Shown here: piece by piece, positions 15,825-23,619 of the stretch | How positions within the stretch are numbered: the stretch's first letter is position 1 | How the letters are laid out: each line of letters opens with the position of its first letter | DNA from: Candidatus Angelobacter sp. | Lineage (GTDB): Bacteria; Acidobacteriota; Terriglobia; Terriglobales; Acidobacteriaceae | Assembly (NCBI GenBank): GCA_025462835.1 | Contig: JAOAPH010000097.1 | Location: forward strand, 1-34,310 | DNA length: 34,310 nucleotides | Reading direction: 5' to 3' | The notes under the pieces: model-generated | Seen by the model: the letters and a program-made list of their open reading frames with translations, nothing else | What the model was told of the DNA's origin: nothing | Databases searched by the model: none | Made by a program: the position numbers and the translations under genes

Positions 15825-16547
15825 CTATTCTGTTTTTTGTCCTGCCGAAAATCGCGATTCGGCGTAGGCGGTCACCCGCTCCAGCGCGGCCTGCATCTCT
15901 GCGTGCACTTTCTCCATGCCCGCGGAATCGAGATTGGCGGTAACGTTTATCACTTTGCTGAAACGTACGAGAGCCCGTGTGAACGGCTTGGGAATCATGG
16001 TCTGGTCCCATGAACGCAGAGTCCATTTTTTCTGTAGAGCCAGGTGATAGCAGATGAGCGGGACCTGCGTATTGCGCGCCAGCAGCACTGGCCCGGGTTT
16101 GGCGACGTGTCGTGGGCCGCGTGGACCGTCGATGGTGAAGGCCACGGTATGACCATTCTCGATCTCAGTATGCATGCCCAGCAGTGCGCGGGCGGCATCG
16201 CGAGAGCTGGAACCGCGCACGGCACGAAAGCTTAGATTCTGAATGATGCGCGCGATATATTCGCCATCGAAGCTGCGGCTGGTCATCACCGCGATCTGAC
16301 GGTTGCGAAAGACCCAAGCGGAGGCGAAGACGCATTGATGCCAGAAACAATAAATGGCGGGGACATGAATTATTTCCGAAGTGCCGCCCTCTTCGATTTC
16401 GACTTCAAACCTGATCGTAGGGCCAATCAGCCGGATGGCGAGTGTACCCAGAGTGCTGATAAAGAACAGCGCAAGCCGCTGACGGAAAGTGAAGAGACGG
16501 AGAGGTGGCGGTTCTACTTTCTCACCGAGTTGTGGGGTGCCCGCCAC
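15825..16547 (-). CDS. DUF374 lysophospholipid acyltransferase-like protein
   Basis: The 240-residue protein has a hydrophobic N-terminal segment (RLALFFISTLGTLAIRLIG, about residues 23-41). Next come YCFWHQCVFASAW, VMTSRSFDGEYIARIIQNL, RGSSSRDAARALLGM and FTIDGPRGPRHVAKPG, the ordered blocks of DUF374 acyltransferases. The Trp-His pair replaces the classical HxxxxD region of PlsC enzymes. Members are thought to act on lipid A-like or phospholipid acceptors at the inner membrane. The start is GTG 16547; no convincing ribosome site is seen, so the start is less sure than the function. It is the first gene of the three-gene minus-strand operon. Confidence 0.85.
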   Translation of the reverse strand: MAGTPQLGEKVEPPPLRLFTFRQRLALFFISTLGTLAIRLIGPTIRFEVEIEEGGTSEIIHVPAIYCFWHQCVFASAWVFRNRQIAVMTSRSFDGEYIARIIQNLSFRAVRGSSSRDAARALLGMHTEIENGHTVAFTIDGPRGPRHVAKPGPVLLARNTQVPLICYHLALQKKWTLRSWDQTMIPKPFTRALVRFSKVINVTANLDSAGMEKVHAEMQAALERVTAYAESRFSAGQKTE

Positions 16548-16571
16548 GGGACGATTGTAAAGCAGGCATTA

Positions 16572-16606
16572 GCGATTCGCTCTTAGCCTTTAGCTCTTAG
16601 CTGGAA
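16572..16606. repeat. Heptamer run phased by GC (GCTCTTA type)
   Basis: Five consecutive 7-base units begin with GC: GCGATTC, GCTCTTA, GCCTTTA, GCTCTTA, GCTGGAA. The period matches the GTTYCTR array at 297-383, although the bases differ. It lies just upstream of the acyltransferase gene. Confidence 0.6.
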
Positions 16607-16614
16607 GCGAGTTG

Positions 16615-16650
16615 TCCCACCCTATCCTGCGGATGAGGGTGGGGCACCCG
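16615..16650. repeat. Palindromic repeat, family A-like copy 3
   Basis: TCCCACCCT pairs with AGGGTGGG around an inner TCC-TGC-GGA hairpin, followed by the same GCACCCG end as the copies at 3452 and 12546. Only the outer stem and right tail are shared. The inner sequence is different. Confidence 0.75.
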
Positions 16651-16665
16651 CAAGAAGCCCTCAGA

Positions 16666-16714
16666 GGCTAAAGCCCTTTCATCTGGGGCGGAATATGCAG
16701 GCCTAAAGGCCTGC
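16666..16714. repeat. GGCTAAAGCC-type palindromes
   Basis: GGCTAAAGCC (16666-16675) is followed by CTTTC. A perfect hairpin comes next, GCAGGCC (16697-16703), TAAA, GGCCTGC (16708-16714). The same GGCTAAAGCCC element recurs at 25587. It fills the gap before the ABC permease stop at 16738; no T-tract is present. Confidence 0.7.
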
Positions 16715-16737
16715 GCCACCCATTCGGGTTATTGCCC

Positions 16738-18051
16738 TCAGGCGTAGCGAATCCACTTGATGATCTCCGGCAGGGTTGGACGCTTGCCGTACATAAGAAT
16801 GCCAACGCGATAAACGCGCGACGTCAGTTGCAGGGTCAAGTAGATGGTCAAGATCATGATGCCAATGCACGTGGCGATCTGCCAGAACGGTGGTGTCTGC
16901 ACGACAATGCGCGCGAACATCACCAGCGGCGCGGCGAAGGGAATCATCGAGACGAATACTACGCGCGGATCATTGGGAACGCGGATGGCCAGGAACATCA
17001 TAAAAAATGACAGGATGAGCGGCATCATCACGAACATTTGAATCTGCTGCGCTTCCTGTTCAGAGTTGACCATTGCACCCAATGCTGCGCAGAGTGCGCT
17101 GTAGAGGAAGTATCCCAGCAGGAAGAACGTTGCGAAGTAAATACCTGTTGATATGGAATAGTTGGCCTGCTTTACCACGTCCGCCATCATGGTGAAGCCG
17201 GGTGTGGCGGCGACAGTGCCCATCAAGACCCAGATGACGATCTGCGTAAGCCCAACCGCGCCAACCCCGAGAATCTTGCCGGCCATCAGGTCAGTTGACG
17301 CAACGCAGGACATCATGACTTCCATGATGCGCGAAGTCTTTTCCTGAAGGACCGAACGCATGACGCTCATCCCGAAGATAAGGACGGTCATGTACATGGC
17401 AAAGCCGAGAATGAAGATGCCGATGAATTGCAGCCCTTCGTTGGATTTCTTTATTTTTCCGTCCTTCCATTGAACGGTATCGATCTTGTAAGTCTTCAGG
17501 ACATTTTCTACGTCGCCGTCGGACAAGCCGCGGGTGCGGAGATCCTGCTTCATCAAGGCGTCGCGAACCGCGGATCGCAGGCCGTTGAGCTCACTGAAGT
17601 CGGAGACAGAGGCGGCCGTGTAAGTCAACGCGTGCTCGTCCAAAGCTTTGCTGTCGAGCCAGATGAACGAGTCAATCTCCTTGGTATCTATCTTTTTCTC
17701 CAGCGCAATACGTTCCTGTTCGGAAACGTCATTACTGATCGTGACGTTGTACTTTACTTCCTCCAATGCCTCCTGTCGGCTCTTGCGTCGCACATCGGGT
17801 TCAGCGGCAGAGTCGGGAGGATTGGAAAGGCGGTCCTTTATTGCTTTGCCAAAGTCCGCGTTAGAGGTGACCACAACCAAATTGCGGATGCCACCGCTCT
17901 TGGCATTGATCATTAGGCCGGGAATCACGGCCCAAGCAATGGCCAGAGCAGGTGTGAGCAGCGTAAAAATCAAGAAAGCCTTGGTGCGCACGCGCTCCAA
18001 GTACTCGCGTTTGGAAATAAGCCAGACATTTCGCAGTGTCATCTTATGCAT
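16738..18051 (-). CDS. ABC-2 transporter permease, NatB-like
   Basis: The 437-residue membrane protein begins with WLISKREYLERVRTKAFLIFTLLTPALA, split here between the cytoplasmic REYxxxxxTKxF motif (residues 13-26) and transmembrane segment 1. A large outer loop covers about residues 55-205. At least five more membrane segments form the C-terminal half, with VLQEKTSRIMEVMMSCVASTDLMAGKI, the EKxxR-type coupling motif of Na+-efflux-like ABC-2 permeases, given as two parts. It overlaps the ATPase gene by 8 bases. The pair should export a small compound or ion; NatAB-type Na+ efflux is a family guess, not evidence for the substrate here. Confidence 0.88.
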   Translation of the reverse strand: MHKMTLRNVWLISKREYLERVRTKAFLIFTLLTPALAIAWAVIPGLMINAKSGGIRNLVVVTSNADFGKAIKDRLSNPPDSAAEPDVRRKSRQEALEEVKYNVTISNDVSEQERIALEKKIDTKEIDSFIWLDSKALDEHALTYTAASVSDFSELNGLRSAVRDALMKQDLRTRGLSDGDVENVLKTYKIDTVQWKDGKIKKSNEGLQFIGIFILGFAMYMTVLIFGMSVMRSVLQEKTSRIMEVMMSCVASTDLMAGKILGVGAVGLTQIVIWVLMGTVAATPGFTMMADVVKQANYSISTGIYFATFFLLGYFLYSALCAALGAMVNSEQEAQQIQMFVMMPLILSFFMMFLAIRVPNDPRVVFVSMIPFAAPLVMFARIVVQTPPFWQIATCIGIMILTIYLTLQLTSRVYRVGILMYGKRPTLPEIIKWIRYA

Positions 18052-18952
18052 CGGTTTTGCCCACCACTTCTATGAAAATCTCTTCCAGTGACGGTTCCAT
18101 CAGCTCAAACTTGTTCACACGGGAGCGCTCGGTCACGGTCTTCAGCAACTTTTGCGCGTCAGCGCCGGGAGCGAGTCGCACCAGCACGTGCCCTTCATAG
18201 CGGTCGAGTGAGCGCACCATAGTGTCAGCCTGGAGAAAATCGCCTTCGCTGGATTCCTCGAAAGTGATCTCCACATGATTTCTGCCGTATCGCGATTTGA
18301 CCTCGCGCAGTTCGCCTGCGAGCACGGCCTTGCCTTTGTTAACGAGGCATATCGAGTCACACAATTTTTCCACCTGCTCCATACGGTGCGTGGAGAACAA
18401 AATGGTCTTGCCCTTTTTACGTAAGTCGATAAGCACGTCTTCTAGAAGCTTGGAATTCACGGGATCCAGGCCGGAGAAGGGTTCATCCATGATGATGAAA
18501 TCGGGATCATGCACCAGAGTTGCAATGAACTGGATCTTCTGTTGCATCCCTTTAGAGAGTTCGTTCGTCTTCTTCTGGAAACTTTCGGCAATCTCGAGGC
18601 GCTCGCCCCAGGCAAGTGCGCGTTTTTTGGCCTCAGCGGCGGAGAGGCCGTGCAGTTCACCGATGAAGACCAGTTGCTCCACAACCTTCATCTTGGGGTA
18701 GAGACCGCGCTCTTCGGGGAGATATCCCACGCGCTTGAGGAAATCACGGCGGAATGGCTCGCCAAACATACGGACCTCGCCGGAGTCGGGCATAGTGATG
18801 CCGATCATCATGCGGATGGTACTGGTCTTGCCAGCGCCATTCGGGCCAAGAAGCCCGAACATGGTGCCGGCTGCGATGGAGAAAGACAAGTTGTCGACGG
18901 CGACAAATTTGTCATAGGACTTGCAGACGTTCTTCAATTCAACAGGATGCAT
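18044..18952 (-). CDS. ABC transporter ATP-binding protein, NatA-like
   Basis: The 302-residue ATPase has Walker A GPNGAGKTST, a Q-loop region near YLPEERGLYPKM, the signature NELSKGMQQKIQ (LSKGM instead of LSGGQ, common in this branch), Walker B FIIMDEPFSGLDP and the switch His in LFSTHRMEQVEKL. The YLPEERGLY segment is typical of the NatA/DUF4162 branch. A C-terminal DUF4162-like region follows (about residues 215-298, ending in EEIFIEVVG). It drives the permease encoded immediately downstream. ATG 18952 has no strong ribosome site. Confidence 0.92.
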   Translation of the reverse strand: MHPVELKNVCKSYDKFVAVDNLSFSIAAGTMFGLLGPNGAGKTSTIRMMIGITMPDSGEVRMFGEPFRRDFLKRVGYLPEERGLYPKMKVVEQLVFIGELHGLSAAEAKKRALAWGERLEIAESFQKKTNELSKGMQQKIQFIATLVHDPDFIIMDEPFSGLDPVNSKLLEDVLIDLRKKGKTILFSTHRMEQVEKLCDSICLVNKGKAVLAGELREVKSRYGRNHVEITFEESSEGDFLQADTMVRSLDRYEGHVLVRLAPGADAQKLLKTVTERSRVNKFELMEPSLEEIFIEVVGKTDA

Positions 18953-18989
18953 AGATTTGCCAAGTATTGCTATCCGTGACGAGGGCAGT

Positions 18990-19019
18990 ATTGTTCCTTA
19001 CGGCTCCGCCTATTGACAA
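18990..19019 (-). promoter_or_regulatory. Possible promoter for the ABC transporter operon
   Basis: On the minus strand, TTGTCA (19019-19014) and AACAAT (18995-18990) are 18 bases apart, about 37 bases before the ATG at 18952. The match is 5/6 and 4/6 to sigma-70 boxes. The region also lies downstream of the PilZ gene. Confidence 0.38.
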
Positions 19020-19085
19020 CGAGGAAGATTACTGACGATACGGGTTCCGGGCCGGCAAAGTTTCAACAGGGAATCAAAAAAGGGA

Positions 19086-19784
19086 TCAGAATTGCAGGAA
19101 GTCGTCCACCCACTTTTGCACCAATTGCCGACTCCTATGCTCCGAATCAAAACGGATGCCGATCATGCTGCCGGTCTCGCGACGCCAGCAAATAGAAGCG
19201 GTGATATCGACGTCTTGCGCCTCCGGCAAGACGAACTTGGCCTGCACTTTTATCTTGCCGTGCATCAGTTCGGGAGCACGCAATGACATGCCGCCGCTGC
19301 TGATCTCCTCGCTTAGGGTGGTGACCCGATGTCCATCCGCGGACAAGACAACTTCGACAGCAAGCGGGATGCGAACGTATCGCCGATATTCGTGAAGCGC
19401 GAGCAGATATGTGGCACGCACGACTTTGAGCGCGGCGGGCCGCTCCAGTGGATCCGGAAAGATGGCGTTGATGCAATACCGCGAGTAACGCATCGCGACC
19501 TTGGGGTCGGAGGCGATTCCGTAGATGAGCATGCGGCGGTTGGAAGGCGAATTGCGCGCGGCTTCAAGGACCGGGCCGGCAGAATCGTCGAGGCGGAGGA
19601 CGCAACCTTCAAATTTTTCCTTGGCCAAACGCTTTTTTTCGTCGCCATCCAAGGCGGTGGTTTTGACGTTGAACTGCTTGAAGCAGTCAGTGAGCAATTT
19701 GGCATCTGCCTCGTCCAGGTCAAGCAGGGCGACGCGGGTGGCGGGCTTTGGAACCGGTGTTTGGGCTGTTTTTGGTTGTGCCAT
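19086..19784 (-). CDS. PilZ-domain protein with N-terminal receiver-like domain
   Basis: ATG 19784 gives 232 residues; the open frame runs much further upstream, but that part only shadows the neighbouring cyclase gene. Residues about 15-95 look receiver-like (RVALLDLDEADAKLL, CVLRLDD) but lack a clear Lys, so it may be a pseudo-receiver. The C-terminal 100 residues form a PilZ domain: YRRYVRIPL gives the RxxxR motif. EISSGGMSL occupies the (D/N)xSxxG position, with Glu replacing Asp/Asn. The domain ends GIRFDSEHRSRQLVQKWV. PilZ domains bind c-di-GMP; the substituted residue makes binding uncertain. It lies 22 bases after the diguanylate cyclase gene, so it is probably its effector. Confidence 0.8.
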   Translation of the reverse strand: MAQPKTAQTPVPKPATRVALLDLDEADAKLLTDCFKQFNVKTTALDGDEKKRLAKEKFEGCVLRLDDSAGPVLEAARNSPSNRRMLIYGIASDPKVAMRYSRYCINAIFPDPLERPAALKVVRATYLLALHEYRRYVRIPLAVEVVLSADGHRVTTLSEEISSGGMSLRAPELMHGKIKVQAKFVLPEAQDVDITASICWRRETGSMIGIRFDSEHRSRQLVQKWVDDFLQF

Positions 19785-19806
19785 GAAGGAAAATGAAAGC
19801 GAAATC

Positions 19807-21294
19807 CTAGGCGGGCGCTTGCTTGGTGCGCCCGGCGGTGAAGACGCAATTGCGTCCGGCTTGCTTAGCCTGGTAAAGAGCGGAATCGGCGGCGGCGACG
19901 ATCTCGTCGCGGACTTTGCCGAAGGTGGGAGAGTCGGCCACTCCAGCGCTGATGGTGACTTTTCGTGGGACGCCGGGGAAGTGCCACGCCTCCACGGCAC
20001 GGCGCAATTTTTCCGCGACCTCAAGCGCGTTCTCGCCATTGGTTTGCGGGAGCAATAGGGCAAACTCTTCGCCGCCGTATCGGCAGACGACGTCGCCGCC
20101 CTTGCGCAGATGTTGTGTGAATACGTGCGAAGCCTGACGGAGGACTTCGTCGCCGAGCAGGTGTCCGAATTCGTCATTCAGTTTTTTGAAATGATCGATG
20201 TCCATCATGATCACGGACATCGACGAGCCATAACGATTGGCGCGCTCTAGTTCTTCCGCGATACGCAGCTCAAAAAACCGGCGGTTGAAGATGCCTGTAA
20301 GACCGTCGAGATAGGCGAGCTGCTGGGTCTTTTCAAAGTGACGTGCGTTCTGGATGGCGGCGGCGCAGATATCGGCGACGGCCTCCAGAGGTTGAATGTC
20401 TGATGGTTCAAAGGCGTGCCGCTTGGCGCTCTCCAGGGCCAGGCATCCAAGCTTTTCGCCGTAGAAGATCAAGGGCACGCACATCTCGGAAAGCGTTTCT
20501 TCGAAGCCGGGAAGATAGCCGGTGTCATTGGTGACATCGTTTTCCAGCACGGTTTTTCCCAACTCGATGGCACGCGCGGCTATGCCGAGGCCGGGCGCAA
20601 GCAGGTCACCTTTTTCGACACTTGCGGTCAATTTGCCAAGATGAGCGCGGACCTGAAGTTGTCCTTCCTGCACGAGGAGAACGGCCACGTGATCGACGGC
20701 GAAACGCTCAAGGATCAAGCGGCAGACTTTTTCCAGAAGCTCATCCAGATCCACTACCGCGGTGGTCTGGCGGGCGATAGCGTTGATGGCCTCCAACTGG
20801 CGGGCGCGCCGTTGCTCCAAGGAATAGAGCCGCGCATTTTCCAATCCTTGCGAAGCCTGCGTGGAAAAGAGCGCGAGCAGATCGATGGTCTCGTTGTCGA
20901 AAAATTCCGGAGAGTCACTTTGAAAATCGACTACGCCCACAACTTCGTCGCGCACCATCAGAGGGATGGCGACTTCCGACCGTGTATTGGAAAGACGCAT
21001 GATGTAGCGGGCGTCCTTAGTGACGTCACGCACGTAGACGGGACGTTTCGCGCGCGCCGCGGCCCCTACAATTCCTTCGCCGATCGGTTGCCGCACCTCA
21101 CCTTCAGATTGCGGGCGACCAAAACCGGCACGCAGGTAGAGCTCCCGGGTATTCGCGTCAATCAGAAAGATGGCAGCATTCGGCATCTGGAAGTAGTCCC
21201 GCATGATGGAGAGGGCGCGATTGAGCACCTCGTCCAGATCAAACGTGGACATCACCGCCTGACTGAGGTCGTACAAGATGGCGATTTTCTGCAT
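19807..21294 (-). CDS. GAF-GAF-GGDEF diguanylate cyclase
   Basis: The 495-residue cytosolic protein has two GAF domains (about residues 10-155, starting IAILYDLSQAVMSTFDLDEVL, and about 185-325) and a C-terminal GGDEF domain (about 335-485). The active-site loop is RYGGEEFALLLP, with a catalytic DIDHFKKLND region upstream. It should make c-di-GMP from two GTP. The usual I-site RxxD five residues before GGEEF reads KGGD, so product feedback inhibition may be weakened or absent. The GAF ligands are unknown. ATG 21294 has no strong ribosome site. It is divergent from recG (86-base gap) and followed by a PilZ gene. Confidence 0.92.
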   Translation of the reverse strand: MQKIAILYDLSQAVMSTFDLDEVLNRALSIMRDYFQMPNAAIFLIDANTRELYLRAGFGRPQSEGEVRQPIGEGIVGAAARAKRPVYVRDVTKDARYIMRLSNTRSEVAIPLMVRDEVVGVVDFQSDSPEFFDNETIDLLALFSTQASQGLENARLYSLEQRRARQLEAINAIARQTTAVVDLDELLEKVCRLILERFAVDHVAVLLVQEGQLQVRAHLGKLTASVEKGDLLAPGLGIAARAIELGKTVLENDVTNDTGYLPGFEETLSEMCVPLIFYGEKLGCLALESAKRHAFEPSDIQPLEAVADICAAAIQNARHFEKTQQLAYLDGLTGIFNRRFFELRIAEELERANRYGSSMSVIMMDIDHFKKLNDEFGHLLGDEVLRQASHVFTQHLRKGGDVVCRYGGEEFALLLPQTNGENALEVAEKLRRAVEAWHFPGVPRKVTISAGVADSPTFGKVRDEIVAAADSALYQAKQAGRNCVFTAGRTKQAPA

Positions 21295-21380
21295 TGGGAG
21301 TGAATTAGATTTTAACGCGGAACTCTCGAGGACACCCGCAAAATCTCAATCCGACTGAGGGGCTTTGTTAACATCCACTG

Positions 21381-23612
21381 GTGCTTGAGCTGAACACGCC
21401 GGTGATGTACGTGAAGGGCATTGGGCCCCGACTGGCCGAAATGCTTGCCGCAAAAGGCATTGAAAGCGTCGAAGACCTGCTCTATTACCTTCCGTTCCGA
21501 TACGAAGATCGGGTGAACCCGCGGACGATCGGCGAATTGCAGTCCGGAGAGATGGCGAGCATTATCGCCGAAGTGCGCACGGCCATGCTCTTCCGCACGA
21601 AACGAATGCCTATCTTCGAAGTGACCTTTGGACAAGGTCGCTCCACGTTGAAGGGCATCTGGTTTCATGGCACTTACTTGAAAGACAAATTCAAGCCCGG
21701 CCAATTGGTGGCGCTTTACGGCAAGGTGGAGAAGAGCACACGCGGGCGCGGCAGTCTGCAGGTGATCCAACCGCAATATGAGATCCTCGCCAACCCAAAT
21801 GAAGCCTACCAAAGCGATGGTGATGCCGCTCGATTGGAGAAAGAAGCCGAGCGGCGGGTGGAGGAGTCGCTGGAGATCGGGCGAATCGTTCCAATTTACG
21901 AGTCGGCGGCGAACCAGAAATTGACTTCACGATGGTTTCGCGGCGCGATATTTCGGGCGTTGCAAAATCTGTCGCAACAGATCGGCGACGGCATTCCTCG
22001 TACTGTGGCTGAGCGAGTGGAGCTGATGGACCGACGCGAGGCGTTCAATCGTGTCCATTTCCCGCCCGCGGGGGAAAGTTTTGCCCAGTTGCAATCGGCG
22101 CGAACGCCTGCGCACGTGCGGTTGATATTCGAAGAACTCTTTTTTCTGGAAGTGGGACTGGAACTGAAGCGAAAACGATTGCGCGCGCGGCCGGGGATCT
22201 CATTCAAGCTGGATGAGCGTGTCCGCGGGGCGATCAAGAAATTTCTTCCATTCCATCCCACGGCAGCACAGAAGCGCGTGCTGAAGGAGATCGCGGATGA
22301 CATGCTGCATCCCGCACCGATGCGGCGCCTGCTGCAAGGCGATGTGGGGTCAGGGAAGACGATCGTCGCGCTTCAAGCGGCGGTGATCGCGATTGAGAAT
22401 GGATATCAGGCCGCGCTGATGGCGCCAACCGAAATTCTGGCGACGCAACATTATCTGGCTGCGCGACGGATGCTGGAGCCTTGTGGGTACCGGGTTGTGC
22501 TACTCACGGGTTCACTGGAGCAAGACCGCAAGCGCGAGATCCGCCGATACATTGCGCAGGGAAATGCGCATCTGGTGATCGGCACGCATGCGCTGATCGA
22601 AGAGAAAGTCGAGTTCGCGAAGATCGGGCTGGTGGTGGTGGACGAACAACATCGCTTCGGCGTTATGCAGCGTTTCAAGCTGATGAAAAAAGGCGCAACC
22701 GAACCGGATGTGCTGGTGATGACGGCGACGCCGATCCCGCGCACGCTGGCGCTGACACTTTACGGAGACCTGGACACCAGCGTTCTCGACGAGCTTCCGC
22801 CGGGACGGACGGCGATTACGACTCGCCGCGTATCCGACGAGCGCGCCGAAGAGGTGTGGGCGTTTGTGCGGAAACAGATCAAGGCGGGACATCAGGCCTA
22901 TGTCGTCTATCCGGTGATTGAAGCGGTGGAGCAAGAAAGCGAGTGGCCAGACATGGAAGCCGATGCGTCGAAAAAAGGTCGCTCGAAGATGGGATTGAAG
23001 GCCGCAGTGGCAATGTATGACGAGTTGCGCAAGAAGATATTTCCCGACCTGCGCATCGGATTGCTGCACGGCAAGCTGGATTCCGACGAGAAGGATGCGA
23101 TCATGCGCCGCTTCCAGCGCGGAGAGATCGATCTGCTGGTGTCAACGACGGTGATCGAGGTAGGCGTCGACGTCCCAAACGCGACCATCATGGTGGTGGA
23201 ACATGCCGAGCGCTTTGGGCTGGCGCAACTGCACCAGCTTCGTGGGCGCATTGGACGCGGCGCGGCAAAATCTTATTGCATCCTGATGACGGATTCGACG
23301 GCGAAGCTTTCGCCTGAAGCGGAGCGTCGTCTGGACGAGATGGTGCGCACGCAGAACGGATTCGAGATAGCGGAATTAGACCTCGAGCTGCGCGGGCCGG
23401 GAGAGTTCTTCGGCACTCGACAGGCGGGGATGCCGGAATTGCGCGTCGCCAATCTTCTGCGCGATCGGGAGATCCTGGAAATCGCGAAACGAGAGGCTGC
23501 TGGGGTTGTTGCTGGAAGTGATCCGGCGGTGTCGCAAGAAGAGAAAGTGACTTTGATGGACCACCTCAAGCGACATTGGCAACGGCGGTATGGGCTTGTG
23601 GAGGTGGGATAA
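21381..23612 (+). CDS. recG: ATP-dependent DNA helicase RecG
   Basis: RecG remodels stalled forks and Holliday-junction-like intermediates. The 743-residue protein has the N-terminal wedge/OB domain (VKGIGPRLAEML, EDLLYYLPFRYEDR). The helicase core has Walker A GDVGSGKTIVA near residue 320, DEQH in VVVDEQHRFG near residue 420, TATPIPRTLALT, then FQRGEIDLLVSTTVIEVGVDVPNA, and LHQLRGRIGRG. It ends with the RecG C-terminal QTGFEIAELDLELRGPGEFFGTRQ-type segment, here in the form NGFEIAELDLELRGPG. It is about 50 residues longer than E. coli RecG, partly due to a charged insert around SEWPDMEADASKKGRS. The start is GTG 21381; the ribosome site is weak. Confidence 0.95.
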   Translation: MLELNTPVMYVKGIGPRLAEMLAAKGIESVEDLLYYLPFRYEDRVNPRTIGELQSGEMASIIAEVRTAMLFRTKRMPIFEVTFGQGRSTLKGIWFHGTYLKDKFKPGQLVALYGKVEKSTRGRGSLQVIQPQYEILANPNEAYQSDGDAARLEKEAERRVEESLEIGRIVPIYESAANQKLTSRWFRGAIFRALQNLSQQIGDGIPRTVAERVELMDRREAFNRVHFPPAGESFAQLQSARTPAHVRLIFEELFFLEVGLELKRKRLRARPGISFKLDERVRGAIKKFLPFHPTAAQKRVLKEIADDMLHPAPMRRLLQGDVGSGKTIVALQAAVIAIENGYQAALMAPTEILATQHYLAARRMLEPCGYRVVLLTGSLEQDRKREIRRYIAQGNAHLVIGTHALIEEKVEFAKIGLVVVDEQHRFGVMQRFKLMKKGATEPDVLVMTATPIPRTLALTLYGDLDTSVLDELPPGRTAITTRRVSDERAEEVWAFVRKQIKAGHQAYVVYPVIEAVEQESEWPDMEADASKKGRSKMGLKAAVAMYDELRKKIFPDLRIGLLHGKLDSDEKDAIMRRFQRGEIDLLVSTTVIEVGVDVPNATIMVVEHAERFGLAQLHQLRGRIGRGAAKSYCILMTDSTAKLSPEAERRLDEMVRTQNGFEIAELDLELRGPGEFFGTRQAGMPELRVANLLRDREILEIAKREAAGVVAGSDPAVSQEEKVTLMDHLKRHWQRRYGLVEVG

Positions 23613-23619
23613 TACCCAG

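Noticed and set aside
19785-20177. N-terminal extension of the PilZ open frame
   Set aside because: The extra 131 residues are Ser/Arg-rich, without motifs, and overlap the GGDEF coding region in another frame.
23590-23619. Earlier in-frame ATG for selA
   Set aside because: It lies inside recG, has no ribosome site, and would add ten residues that do not match SelA; ATG 23620 fits better.
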